Shown: piece by piece, positions 26,898-34,742 of the stretch
Position numbering within the stretch: position 1 is the first letter of the stretch
Layout of the letters: every line of letters begins with the position of its first letter
Assembly: GCA_963829135.1 (NCBI GenBank)
Contig: CAWHHO010000003.1
Span: 124,001 to 188,000, forward strand
Direction of reading: 5' to 3'
Length of the DNA stretch: 64,000 bases
Origin: Kumtagia sp963829135
Lineage (GTDB): Bacteria > Pseudomonadota > Alphaproteobacteria > Rhizobiales > Rhizobiaceae
Translations under genes and position numbers: made by a program
Notes under the pieces: generated by a model
What the model was told of the DNA's origin: nothing
What the model saw: the letters and a program-made list of their open reading frames with translations, nothing else
Database searches by the model: none

Positions 26898-27585
26898 CGC
26901 GCGCAGCGCTTTTACCCTCCTCGCCATCGATTGTTCGGCCAGCCTTTGCGCCGCCTCCGTGTACGACGCGGTTGCAGGCCGCGAGCTTGGCCGGTCGGTG
27001 CTCGACCTCGGCAAGGGACACGCCGAACACCTGATTGCCGTGATCAACGAGGCTCTGGCCACTGCCGGCAAGGCCTATAGCGACCTCGACGCCATCGCCG
27101 TGTCCATTGGCCCCGGCTCCTTCACCGGCATTCGGGTTGCCGTTTCCGCCGCGCGCGGCTTCGCGCTGGCTCTCGATATTCCGTCGATCGGCGTCAATAC
27201 GCTTGAGGCATTGGGCGCAGAGGTTCGCGAGACCGAAGGCGCAAAACCTGTCATGGCGGCGCTGACTTCCGGACAGGAAAATGCACAGCTTGCGGTCTAC
27301 GATGAATTCGGAAGCGTTGCGTTTCCACCAGGAATCATGACGGTGCGGGGAGCGGCAGAACTGGCGTCGAACACCAAGGCGGTCCTTGCCGGAACCGCCG
27401 CCCGCCATATTTCCGAAATCTCCGGTCGGCCTGTTGCCTCCGAAAAGGCCACAGCCGATATCGGCGTCTATGCTCGGGTCGCCATTGCCAAGGGCGCGGA
27501 CGGCAGCAAGCCCAGTCCGCTCTACCTGCGCGAGCCGGATGCCAAGCCGCAGGCTGGGTTCGTTCTGCCAAGGCGTCAGAGCTAG
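26887..27585 (+). CDS. tsaB: tRNA threonylcarbamoyladenosine biosynthesis protein TsaB
   Basis: 232 residues with the ASKHA fold signature LLAIDCSASLCAASVYD, LDLGKGHAEHLIAVINEAL, and IAVSIGPGSFTGIRVAVSAARGFALAL. TsaB is the non-catalytic partner of TsaD in making t6A37 in ANN-decoding tRNAs. It is followed 27 bases later by rimI, the usual order. It overlaps glcB by 11 bases, so glcB transcription probably reads into it. Confidence 0.95.
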   Translation: MPDDARSAFTLLAIDCSASLCAASVYDAVAGRELGRSVLDLGKGHAEHLIAVINEALATAGKAYSDLDAIAVSIGPGSFTGIRVAVSAARGFALALDIPSIGVNTLEALGAEVRETEGAKPVMAALTSGQENAQLAVYDEFGSVAFPPGIMTVRGAAELASNTKAVLAGTAARHISEISGRPVASEKATADIGVYARVAIAKGADGSKPSPLYLREPDAKPQAGFVLPRRQS

Positions 27586-27612
27586 AAACACGGGGCTGAG
27601 GAGGTTAGGAAA

Positions 27613-28113
27613 ATGTCCATGCGTATCCCCTTCCTCCAGCACCGACCGCGAGAATTCGCGCTGGCTTCCCTCGAATCCGCGGATCTTCCGGCGATTGCGG
27701 CCATTCATCGCGAGGATTTCCCACGGCCTTGGAGCGAGGACGAATTTGGCGGCCTGCTTGACCAGGAGACTGTGTTCGGTTTTGCGGCGCGCGAGGTCGG
27801 CCATGGCAATGAGGCGCCGGCAGGGTTTGTGCTCGCGCGCCTTGTGGAGGGCGAGGCCGAAATTCTCACCGTTGCCGTTGCGCGCTCGCATCGCAGACAA
27901 GGCCTCGGCTGGCGTTTGATGGACGCGGTGCTGCGCGAGTTGCATGGGCGCCGGGCCGACGCCCTTTTCCTCGAGGTGGACGAAACGAACACGCCGGCGA
28001 TCGCGCTCTATCGCCGCTTTGGTTTCCGGCAGGTCGGCCGCCGCCCTAACTACTATACGAGCGCCGATGGCTCTTCCGCCGGCGCGCTTGTCATGCGCCG
28101 CGATCTTCGCTAG
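27613..28113 (+). CDS. rimI: Ribosomal protein bS18 alanine N-acetyltransferase RimI (GNAT family)
   Basis: 166 residues. GNAT core: IAAIHREDFPRPWSEDEFGGLL, then the acetyl-CoA loop VARSHRRQGLGWRLMDAVL (R/Q-x-x-G-x-G/A), and LFLEVDETNTPAIALYRRFGFRQVGRRPNYY. Context after tsaB supports RimI rather than a general GNAT. Downstream, a repeat and two insertion sequences separate it from plsC. Confidence 0.92.
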   Translation: MSMRIPFLQHRPREFALASLESADLPAIAAIHREDFPRPWSEDEFGGLLDQETVFGFAAREVGHGNEAPAGFVLARLVEGEAEILTVAVARSHRRQGLGWRLMDAVLRELHGRRADALFLEVDETNTPAIALYRRFGFRQVGRRPNYYTSADGSSAGALVMRRDLR

Positions 28114-28292
28114 CGCTGCGTCCGGTACTGTTCAGGAAATTTATTCTCGCGGGCATGTTTTCCCCCTCACCCGGCCTCCGCTTCGCTCGGCCACCCTCTC
28201 CCCGCCGCTGGGGAGAGGAGATCGTCCGCGTCCTCGCCTCGCCTGCCGGCGGTGCAAAATGAGGCGCGAGCATTGGCGAACCTCCTCTCCCC

Positions 28293-29194
28293 GATGGCGG
28301 GCCGGGCCGCGGCGCCTGGCCACCGCTGTTGCTGTTCAAGGCGCTGCTTCTGCAGTCGCTGTACGGTCTGTCGGACCGCGATCTGGAAGAGGCGCTTGGC
28401 GACCGGCTGTCGTTCCGGCGCTTCGTCGGGCTCGGCCTGGAGGAAGGCGTTCCCGACCACAGCGTGCTGTCGCGCTTCCGCAATCTTTTGGTTGCCGAGG
28501 GCTTGCTGGAGAAGCTGTTCGGAGAGTTGGACCGCCAGTTGGAGAAGGCCGGCGCTATCCTGAAGCGCGGCACGATGCTGGATGCCACGCTGATCGAGGC
28601 CATCTCGGCGCCGCCGTCCGGCGATCGGGCCTCGAAGGACGCAGACGCCCGCTTCGGCGGCGCCAAGGGCAAGGGCGGCTTCACCTTCGGCTACAAGGCC
28701 CATGTCGGGGTGGACGAGGGTTCGGGCCTGATCCGCATGGTGATTACCACGCCGGCCAACGTCAACGACACCATTCCTGCCGACGCCCTCATCGTCGGCG
28801 ACGAGAAGGCGATTTGGGCGGACGCCGCCTACGACACGATTGCCCGCCGCGCCCGGCTGAAGGCCGAGGGCAGGAAGGCCCGCATCGCGCGCCGGCCCAA
28901 CAAGCATCATCCCGTGCTGCCGCCGCGGCTCAAGCGCTACAACCGGCTGATTGCCCGTCGCCGCGCGGCGGTGGAGACCACCTTCGCAACGCTCAAGCAG
29001 CGCATGAAGCTGACCGTCATCCGCTATGTCGGACTGGCCAAGGCAGCCGGCCAGATCACCATGGCGGCCATCGCCTTCAACATGCGCCGATGGGCGGCGA
29101 TCACGCCATAGCTGCGTCCAAAATCCGCCGGACAACGGCAAAACACCCCGGCCAAACACCCAAACCCCTGAAAAAGCACCAAAATGCCCGTCAC
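28293..29194 (+). mobile_element. Remnant of an IS5-family insertion sequence
   Basis: A segment inserted in the hairpin loop of the family A repeat, judged by the repeat halves on both sides (28281-28292 and from 29195). No terminal inverted repeats could be matched, and the transposase has lost its N-terminus, so the left end is probably deleted. Boundaries are accurate to a few bases. Confidence 0.75.
28317..29111 (+). pseudogene. IS5 family transposase, N-terminally truncated
   Basis: The frame reads PPLLLFKALLLQSLYGLSD, then DLEEALGDRLSFRRFVGLGLEEGVPDHSVLSRFRN, the catalytic DDE domain with TMLDATLIEA (first Asp), GYKAHVGVDEGSGLI, IWADAAYDT (second Asp), and RAAVETTFATLKQRM (Glu), ending RRWAAITP. 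Only a TTG (28329) could start it. Relatives have some 50-70 more residues at the N-terminus, so the gene is taken as dead. Confidence 0.8.
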
Positions 29195-29247
29195 GGGGAG
29201 AGGGTGGCCGAGCGAAGCGGAGGCCGGGTGAGCGACTATGCTTGGTG

Positions 29248-30189
29248 TCAAGTTGCATTAGCAAACTCATTTCGCGCGTCGCGTGCTTTAGCATTGAGGA
29301 TGACAAGGAGTTTTCTGGCGAGCGCGATGCGGATGACCATTTTGGGTTTTCCGGCCTTGTGCAACCTGTCGTGGAAGGCGGCGAGATGGGGGTCGTAGCG
29401 TGCAGCGATACGGGCTATGAGGAAGAGGATGGAGCGCGGCCCGGCGCGGCCGCCGCGCACCGGGCGATGGCCCTGGCGGTTGCCGCTGTCGTTGGCGATG
29501 GGGGCAAGCCCGATGACTTTGGTGACGGCCTTGTTGGAGATCAGGCCGATCTCCGGCACCTGCGCCATCAGCACGGCGACGGTGCGGCTGGCGACGCCTT
29601 TGACGGTACGAAAGGCGGCGTCGAGGCGCGCCCACAGCGGATCGTCGTCGATCAGCGAGGCGATCTCGCCGGACAGCCGGCGCTCCTGGCGCTTAAGCAG
29701 GGCGATAACCTCATCGATACTGTCCAGTATCTCCGCGCTGCTGGCCGCGGCCCTGCGCTGTTTGTTGGCGGCAAGGTCGCCGGTCACCTGAGAAAGTCGG
29801 GAAACCAGCGCCTTGAGCCGCTGCTGAGCGGGGCTCGGCGGCGGCGCCGGCGGGACCTTCCTGACCACGGCGTAATAGGCGATCACGCCGGCGTCGATCC
29901 GATCGGTCTTCTCCAGAAAACCCATCGCCTCGGCGAAATGCCGCACATTGCGCGCATTGAGTGGCGCCGCGCAGGGCTGGCCGAGCTCCGACAGGAGCAG
30001 GTAAGCCAGTCGCTCGTAGCCGCCGGAGGCTTCCATCGCCACCAACTCGACCGCATGGTGGCCGCACCAGGCGACCAGTTCGGCGATACCGGCCGCGTCG
30101 TTGCCGAAGCGCCCCGTCATCCCGCCCGGCCAGACGTGGCCGTCCAGCCAGTCCTTCGAAACATCAACTCCACAAACGATTCTGTTCAC
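29248..30189 (-). CDS. IS110 family transposase (copy 2)
   Basis: 313 residues from GTG 30189, with the same translation as copy 1. The DEDD motif residues and the DSGNRQGHRPVRGGR region are all intact, so both copies look able to act. Identity of the two copies implies recent spread or gene conversion. Confidence 0.95.
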   Translation of the reverse strand: MNRIVCGVDVSKDWLDGHVWPGGMTGRFGNDAAGIAELVAWCGHHAVELVAMEASGGYERLAYLLLSELGQPCAAPLNARNVRHFAEAMGFLEKTDRIDAGVIAYYAVVRKVPPAPPPSPAQQRLKALVSRLSQVTGDLAANKQRRAAASSAEILDSIDEVIALLKRQERRLSGEIASLIDDDPLWARLDAAFRTVKGVASRTVAVLMAQVPEIGLISNKAVTKVIGLAPIANDSGNRQGHRPVRGGRAGPRSILFLIARIAARYDPHLAAFHDRLHKAGKPKMVIRIALARKLLVILNAKARDARNEFANAT

Positions 30190-30366
30190 GGTAACCTGCC
30201 TTGTGCGTACGATTGGAGCCAAGCGACTATTCGGTCGTGCGTGACAAAGGCGAAGATCCCAAGCTCACCCACGGTTGTAGCCGAAGGGGTAACGGGCGAC
30301 TTCACCAAACCGCGAACCGGATGGCCATCCGGTTCGCGGTTCAGTCGCTTCAATCGCACAAAATTA
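30186..30366 (-). ncRNA. Putative IS110 bridge RNA (copy 2)
   Basis: Mirror of the RNA proposed at 7900-8080, with the same 34-base palindrome, the ACCCCTT and GGGTGAG target guides (30284-30290 and 30264-30270) and the donor guide ATAGTCGCTTG. Sequence unchanged between copies. Confidence 0.65.
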
Positions 30367-30419
30367 CTCAAGTGCAGATACAAGGGGGTAGGCGACTGTG
30401 CCTGTCTCCATAAACATCC

Positions 30420-31301
30420 ATGATCGGCGTGATCCGCACGACCTTCGCGCTGCTGGTCATCGTCGTGCTGACCGTCCTGCTCGGGCCGTTTCAATGGCTC
30501 GGGGTTTCGACCGGATGGTGGCGCGGGCGGCGCCTTCTGCGGTTCTGGCACACGACCGCAACCGCACTTCTCGGCATTCGCATCCGCACCTTCGGCAGCC
30601 TTGCGCAAGGCAGGCCGCTGATGTTGGCAGCCAATCACGTGTCGTGGGCCGACATCACGGTGCTTGCGTCGATCGCCGACGTATCCTTCATCGCCAAGTC
30701 CGAAATGTCCGGCTGGCCGATTTTCGGCTGGTTTTCGCGAATGCAGCGTTCGGTCTTCGTCGAGCGTGGTCGCCGCCCCAAATCCGGCCAACAGGCATCT
30801 GAAATTGCCGAACGCCTGGCTGCCGGCGACGTGATGGTGCTGTTCGCCGAGGGGACAACGGGCGACGGCAACATGGTCCTGCCATTCAACACGACGTTGT
30901 TCGGCGCCGCTTCGATGATGCTGACCGCCGGCCATCATGACGATATGTGGATCCAGCCGGTAGCGATCGCTTATACGCGGCTCCAGGGCATTCCGATGGG
31001 TCGGCAGTTTCGGCCGAAAGCGGCGTGGATAGGCGATGAGGACTTGATTCCGCATCTCGGCGCACTGCTCCGCGAAGGCGGGCTGGACGTCGAGGTGCAT
31101 TTCGGTTCGCCATTGCTGTTTACTGCCAAGAGCGGCCGCAAGCAGGTGGCGCGGATGGCAGAGAATCAGGTTCGGGAACTGTTTCACGGCGCGCTGAGAA
31201 ACCCCACGCGAGTTAATGACGAGGTTAGGGGCTCGGCGTCAATCTTTGCCCATTGGACCGCCAAGGGTGTGAATAAAAACCGCCTCCGCGCATGGAAGTG
31301 A
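30420..31301 (+). CDS. plsC: Lysophospholipid (1-acyl-glycerol-3-phosphate) acyltransferase
   Basis: 293 residues with an N-terminal membrane span (VIRTTFALLVIVVLTVLLGP). Catalytic block I is NHVSWAD (H-x4-D, about residues 73-79), block II around FVERGR, and block III FAEGTTGDG. It transfers acyl groups to lysophosphatidate in the inner membrane, or to lyso-ornithine lipid in some rhizobial relatives. The start ATG 30420 lies only 31 bases from the end of the IS110-split repeat, so the native promoter region may be displaced. The last 30 residues are poorly conserved-looking. Confidence 0.9.
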   Translation: MIGVIRTTFALLVIVVLTVLLGPFQWLGVSTGWWRGRRLLRFWHTTATALLGIRIRTFGSLAQGRPLMLAANHVSWADITVLASIADVSFIAKSEMSGWPIFGWFSRMQRSVFVERGRRPKSGQQASEIAERLAAGDVMVLFAEGTTGDGNMVLPFNTTLFGAASMMLTAGHHDDMWIQPVAIAYTRLQGIPMGRQFRPKAAWIGDEDLIPHLGALLREGGLDVEVHFGSPLLFTAKSGRKQVARMAENQVRELFHGALRNPTRVNDEVRGSASIFAHWTAKGVNKNRLRAWK

Positions 31302-31463
31302 AAAGTAATATCTAACCCTTTCAGTCACTTGTAAAATAGTTTCTGCTCCCCTTTTTCATCCCCTCATAAGCCAAACGATAATCCTGTTGCCTGATGTAGC
31401 GCGCAAAATCAGATGGCACGGCGCGCAACTTCATATGGCATTTTGCGAGATGGGCGTTTGTGG

Positions 31464-31754
31464 CTATTTCAGCCTGTTGATCGTCCACGCGACCGCCTTG
31501 CCATCTTCGATCAGCGGCTCGTGAATGATCGCGCCGCGGGCTCGGTCGAGATCGACGTCGACCAGCGTTATGCTGATGTCCGGTTCACACGCCTTGCATC
31601 TGAATTTCAGCGCCAACGGATCGCGGCCGCCGCCGTAGATCATCATCAGGTCCGAGGCGCGATAAAGCCGCGCGTTTCCACAGCGGTTACAGTACGCCTT
31701 CACAAGCATGCCCCGGCGGACCGCTTTTCCAAGTGTGTCGATCGGCTGAGCCAT
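31464..31754 (-). CDS. Small zinc-ribbon-like conserved hypothetical protein
   Basis: 96 residues from ATG 31754 (MAQPIDTLGKAVRRGMLVKAYCNRCGNARLYRA...). Two cysteine pairs, C-x2-C (CNRC) and C-x2-C (CKAC), about 35 residues apart, suggest a zinc ribbon. No function known. It is divergent from the small gene at 31803. The frame is open to 31973 upstream, but the peptide there is low quality. Confidence 0.65.
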   Translation of the reverse strand: MAQPIDTLGKAVRRGMLVKAYCNRCGNARLYRASDLMMIYGGGRDPLALKFRCKACEPDISITLVDVDLDRARGAIIHEPLIEDGKAVAWTINRLK

Positions 31755-31802
31755 CGGAACAAAATAGGAACAAATCCCTTGCGCGGTCAATCGCGCGATG
31801 GC

Positions 31803-32078
31803 ATGGTTCTCAGCGAAACCGAAAAGCGAGACGAGTCCATGCAGCCGGAACGGGCACAGGAACCGGAGGGCGAAGCCTTGCCCGTGGACGAGGTGGATCA
31901 GGTCATTGCCGCCTTCGGTGGTGACGAGCGGGCGGCATTGTCGGCCGCGCTGGCAGAGCTGCGCAGGCTGCATCGCGAGCTTGCCCTGACCCGCATTGCC
32001 GTGTCGTCCGGATTTTCACGTGGCTGGCATCACAGGAGACCGCAGGAATGTCCGGATACAGGCGAAAGCCAAAGATGA
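31803..32078 (+). CDS. Small conserved hypothetical protein
   Basis: 91 residues, acidic then helical: MVLSETEKRDESMQPERAQE, DQVIAAFGGDERAALSAAL, LRRLHRELALTRIAVSSGFSRGW. The 'VIAAFGGDxRAA' stretch is familiar from short rhizobial hypothetical proteins (recollection, not a search). A second possible start is ATG 31839. The 3' end overlaps the next small gene by 31 bases in another frame. Confidence 0.55.
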   Translation: MVLSETEKRDESMQPERAQEPEGEALPVDEVDQVIAAFGGDERAALSAALAELRRLHRELALTRIAVSSGFSRGWHHRRPQECPDTGESQR

Positions 32079-32284
32079 TCACCGATATTGCGGCCTTCGG
32101 CGGCGACATGACTACGGTCTCGAAGGTGCTGCTCCACTACCAGATGGGCCTCTATACTGGCGCGGATCACTACCGTCTGCTTCGCGACCTTCACATCCAG
32201 CTCTGCGATGTGACGCTGAGGATCAGCGGCCAGCGCGAGCTGCCGTGGGTCGCCCATTTGCTGGGCCAGCCCTGGCCCAAGTGA
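32048..32284 (+). CDS. Small hypothetical protein
   Basis: 78 residues: MSGYRRKPKMITDIAAFGGD, VLLHYQMGLYTGADHYRLLRDLHIQLCDVTLRISGQRELPWVAHLLGQPWPK. It has mixed hydrophobic and charged composition, no motif recognised. AGGAG-like GGAGACCGCAGGA precedes the start, within the previous gene. The reading frame is plausible but unproven. Confidence 0.45.
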   Translation: MSGYRRKPKMITDIAAFGGDMTTVSKVLLHYQMGLYTGADHYRLLRDLHIQLCDVTLRISGQRELPWVAHLLGQPWPK

Positions 32285-32548
32285 GATCCGAACCGTTTCA
32301 AATTAGCCTTCCGCATGACGCAGCTGCGCAGATATCCGTCGCGGGTACCGGTCAGGCCGTATTGCCGGCCGCAGCGAACACGGGTGGCATCCTACCTTCC
32401 CCACGGCAACAAACCTACGCGCGACCCGTTCGTTCCGCTCTCAACATATCGCCAAAGGGTGACGATCGGGAACGCAAGCGCCGTAGTACCATTGTGCATG
32501 AAGAGCCGCGCCTGAACCCGAGGAACGGCACTCATTGGAGGATAGAAC

Positions 32549-32719
32549 ATGGCAGTCAAGAATGCAGTGACACCGGCGGGACGGTCTTCGGCACAACAAT
32601 TGAAGGATGCCGCGGCAGCAGACGAGAGGAAGGTTGAAGCCCGCAAGGGGAGCGATCTCAAGAAAGGCGCCAAGCGGTTTATCGAGAGGGCGAAGTCGGC
32701 CGATCGCCCGGCCGACTGA
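32549..32719 (+). CDS. Small basic/alanine-rich protein (56 residues)
   Basis: ATG 32549 has a strong GGAGG seven bases upstream (32537-32541). The product is hydrophilic and mostly helical in character: Ala, Lys, Arg and Asp rich (QQLKDAAAADERKVEARKG, KKGAKRFIERAKSADRPAD). No cysteines, no membrane part. The good ribosome site and the sudden change in composition at the stop support a real gene. Function unknown. Confidence 0.55.
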   Translation: MAVKNAVTPAGRSSAQQLKDAAAADERKVEARKGSDLKKGAKRFIERAKSADRPAD

Positions 32720-33320
32720 AAACGCACTCTGCGCCGTCGCGTTCGGGTCAACGCTCCCGCGAGAAGCTGGGCGCGATCGGACCCGCTCCAATAGCGTACA
32801 GGATACACCCGGCGGTCTGAGGATCGCCGCCGAGCTTTCCGCCAAAGGCGGTGCGCTGGAGAAGAGGATTCGCCCAGCGCGATCCCGAGAGAGGGCCGGA
32901 TTGATGGTCATCAGATAGGAAAGTGGCAAGCAGGCCCGCAAAAGCACGTATGTGGTTCGCATATGATGGTTTGATGGCCGCTTTCTGGACCTGGCCACAT
33001 CATGGCGATCAATGCGTTGCTCCAGCCGCCAAGCTGTCGCGCCGCGCTTCTCTGCGAAATGTCGGGGCAATAATGGACGAGGCCGGCACGGTGAAGGCCT
33101 TTAGCATCTCCATCGCTCGCCAGAGCTCTCGCTGCGCTATCCATTTCCTCCGAGCCGTCCTGTCGAAGGTGCGGGCCGAGCGGCGGCCTTTTCGGCAGGC
33201 GAAAGCGATAGGAAATGCCCCTGCTTTCAGGGGACAAAGTCGCGCGAAACCGAGCATTGCCGCAGATTGACGCGGCATTCCGTCTGTCCTTCTACGCCAA
33301 AAGGCGCTAGAAGCCGGGCA
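32720..33320. other. 600-base stretch without a convincing gene
   Basis: Between the small basic protein and miaB. Open frames exist on both strands (32923-33270 + and 32911-33237 -), but their translations are Arg/Pro/Ala-rich without recognisable motifs. No tRNA or repeat was seen. A short GC-rich hairpin, tgcccctgctttcagggg near 33219, lies about 90 bases before miaB. Confidence 0.4.
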
Positions 33321-34724
33321 ATGGAGCATTTTGAAGTTGAGCGAAAGGTGGACGTGGCGTCGGAGACGAGCCTGACAGCGCCGGCGGTGCGCAAGGTGTT
33401 CGTCAAGACCTATGGCTGCCAGATGAATGTCTACGACTCGCAGCGCATGACCGATGCGCTGGCGGCAGACGGCTATACCTCCACCGAACGCATGGAGGAT
33501 GCCGACCTCGTGCTCCTCAACACATGCCACATTCGCGAAAAGGCAGCGGAGAAGGTCTATTCCGAGCTTGGCCGCATCCGCGACCTGAAGCATGAGCGGG
33601 AAAAGACCGGTGCGCAGATGATGATCGGCATTGCCGGCTGCGTCGCACAGGCCGAGGGCCGTGAGATCATCCGCCGCGCGCCAATTGTCGATCTGGTCAT
33701 CGGCCCGCAGACCTACCACCGCCTGCCGGACGCACTGAGGAGGGCGCGTTCCGGTCAGAAGGTTGTGGAGACGGACTACGCCGTCGAGGATAAGTTCGAC
33801 CACCTTCCGCAGCCGCGTCGCGCCGAGATCATCAAGCGCGGCGTGACCGCGTTTCTGTCGGTTCAGGAAGGTTGCGACAAGTTCTGTACCTTCTGCGTGG
33901 TTCCTTACACGCGCGGCTCGGAAGTATCGCGCCCGGTCTCGCAGATCGTGGCTGAGGCCGAGAAACTGGCGTCCGCAGGCGTTCGCGAAATCACGCTGCT
34001 TGGTCAGAACGTGAATGCGTGGCATGGCGAAGGGCCGGACGGCTCGACTTGGGGCCTGGGCCGGCTGCTGTTCCGGCTGGCGGAAATCTCCGGCGTCGCC
34101 CGCCTGCGCTATACAACCAGCCACCCCCGCGACATGGACGACGATCTGATCGCTGCACATCGCGATTTGCGCACGCTGATGCCCTATTTGCACCTTCCGG
34201 TGCAGTCGGGCTCCGATCGCATCCTCAAGGCGATGAACCGCCGGCACAAGGCCTCCGATTACCTGGCGCTGATCGACCGCATCCGCGCGGTACAGCCCGA
34301 CGTCGCCATGTCAGGCGACTTCATCGTCGGGTTCCCGGGCGAGACCGACGCGGATTTCGATGCAACGCTCGATTTGGTCCGCAGCGTCCGGTACGCGCAG
34401 GCCTTCTCGTTCAAATATTCGCCGCGTACCGGCACGCCGGGTGCGGAGATGAAGGGACATTTGCCGGAACCAGTGAAGGATGAACGGCTGCAGCGTCTGC
34501 AGGCGCTTCTGAACGAACACCAGCGTGACTTCACCCAAAGCCGTGTCGGCATGGGGTTCGATGTGTTGATCGAGAAGCCCGGCCGCCGCCCCAATCAGCT
34601 TGCTGGACGGTCGCCATGGCTGCAGCCGGTCATTATTGATGAAACCGCCGGCGAAATAGGTGACATTATTCCCGTACGAATCACCAGGGCGGAAGGAACA
34701 ACTCTTTTCGCCGATGTTGCGTGA
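33321..34724 (+). CDS. miaB: tRNA-2-methylthio-N6-dimethylallyladenosine synthase (radical SAM)
   Basis: 467 residues from ATG 33321 (MEHFEVERK...). The UPF0004 domain has Cys in TYGCQMN (Cys33), NTCHIREKA, and GIAGCVAQAEG for the auxiliary 4Fe-4S cluster. The radical SAM motif is GCDKFCTFCVVPYTRG (C-x3-C-x2-C). A TRAM domain closes the C-terminus (LAGRSPWLQPV...). It adds methylthio groups at A37 of tRNAs. It is followed 18 bases later by phoH, the standard alphaproteobacterial order. Confidence 0.95.
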   Translation: MEHFEVERKVDVASETSLTAPAVRKVFVKTYGCQMNVYDSQRMTDALAADGYTSTERMEDADLVLLNTCHIREKAAEKVYSELGRIRDLKHEREKTGAQMMIGIAGCVAQAEGREIIRRAPIVDLVIGPQTYHRLPDALRRARSGQKVVETDYAVEDKFDHLPQPRRAEIIKRGVTAFLSVQEGCDKFCTFCVVPYTRGSEVSRPVSQIVAEAEKLASAGVREITLLGQNVNAWHGEGPDGSTWGLGRLLFRLAEISGVARLRYTTSHPRDMDDDLIAAHRDLRTLMPYLHLPVQSGSDRILKAMNRRHKASDYLALIDRIRAVQPDVAMSGDFIVGFPGETDADFDATLDLVRSVRYAQAFSFKYSPRTGTPGAEMKGHLPEPVKDERLQRLQALLNEHQRDFTQSRVGMGFDVLIEKPGRRPNQLAGRSPWLQPVIIDETAGEIGDIIPVRITRAEGTTLFADVA

Positions 34725-34742
34725 AGGTTGAAGGAGAGACGT

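Larger units (their letters stand above)
28162..29232. repeat. RIME-like palindromic repeat (family A, copy 3), split by two insertion sequences
   Basis: The left arm is CCCCCTCACCCGGCC (28162-28176) with a CTCTCCCCGCCGCTGGGGAGAG hairpin and a unique middle, to CCTCCTCTCCCC (28281-28292). There an IS5-type remnant interrupts it. The repeat resumes as GGGGAGAGGGTGGCCGAGCG (from 29195) to GGTGAG (29232). Then IS110 copy 2 intervenes, and AGGGGG at 30383-30388 completes the end. Its left end keeps an intact IS110 target, CCCCCT/CACCCGG. Confidence 0.85.
29231..30382 (-). mobile_element. IS110-family insertion sequence, copy 2 (1152 bp, inverted)
   Basis: The same length and, as far as compared, the same sequence as the copy at 7884-9035, on the opposite strand. 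In transposase orientation it is flanked by CCCCCT (complement of 30383-30388) and by CACCCGGCCTCCGC (complement of bases below 29231). This is again a family A repeat end cut at the CT core. It separates rimI from plsC. Confidence 0.92.

Noticed and set aside
28167..29306. A 379-residue - strand frame across the IS5 remnant
   Set aside because: It is antisense to a clear transposase domain and begins inside the IS110; shadow frame.
7884..30382. The two IS110 copies as ends of a composite transposon
   Set aside because: They are inverted, each sits in its own repeat at the same target motif, and the genes between (cys, glcB, tsaB, rimI) are ordinary chromosomal genes. IS110-type enzymes do not move composite units in the classic way.
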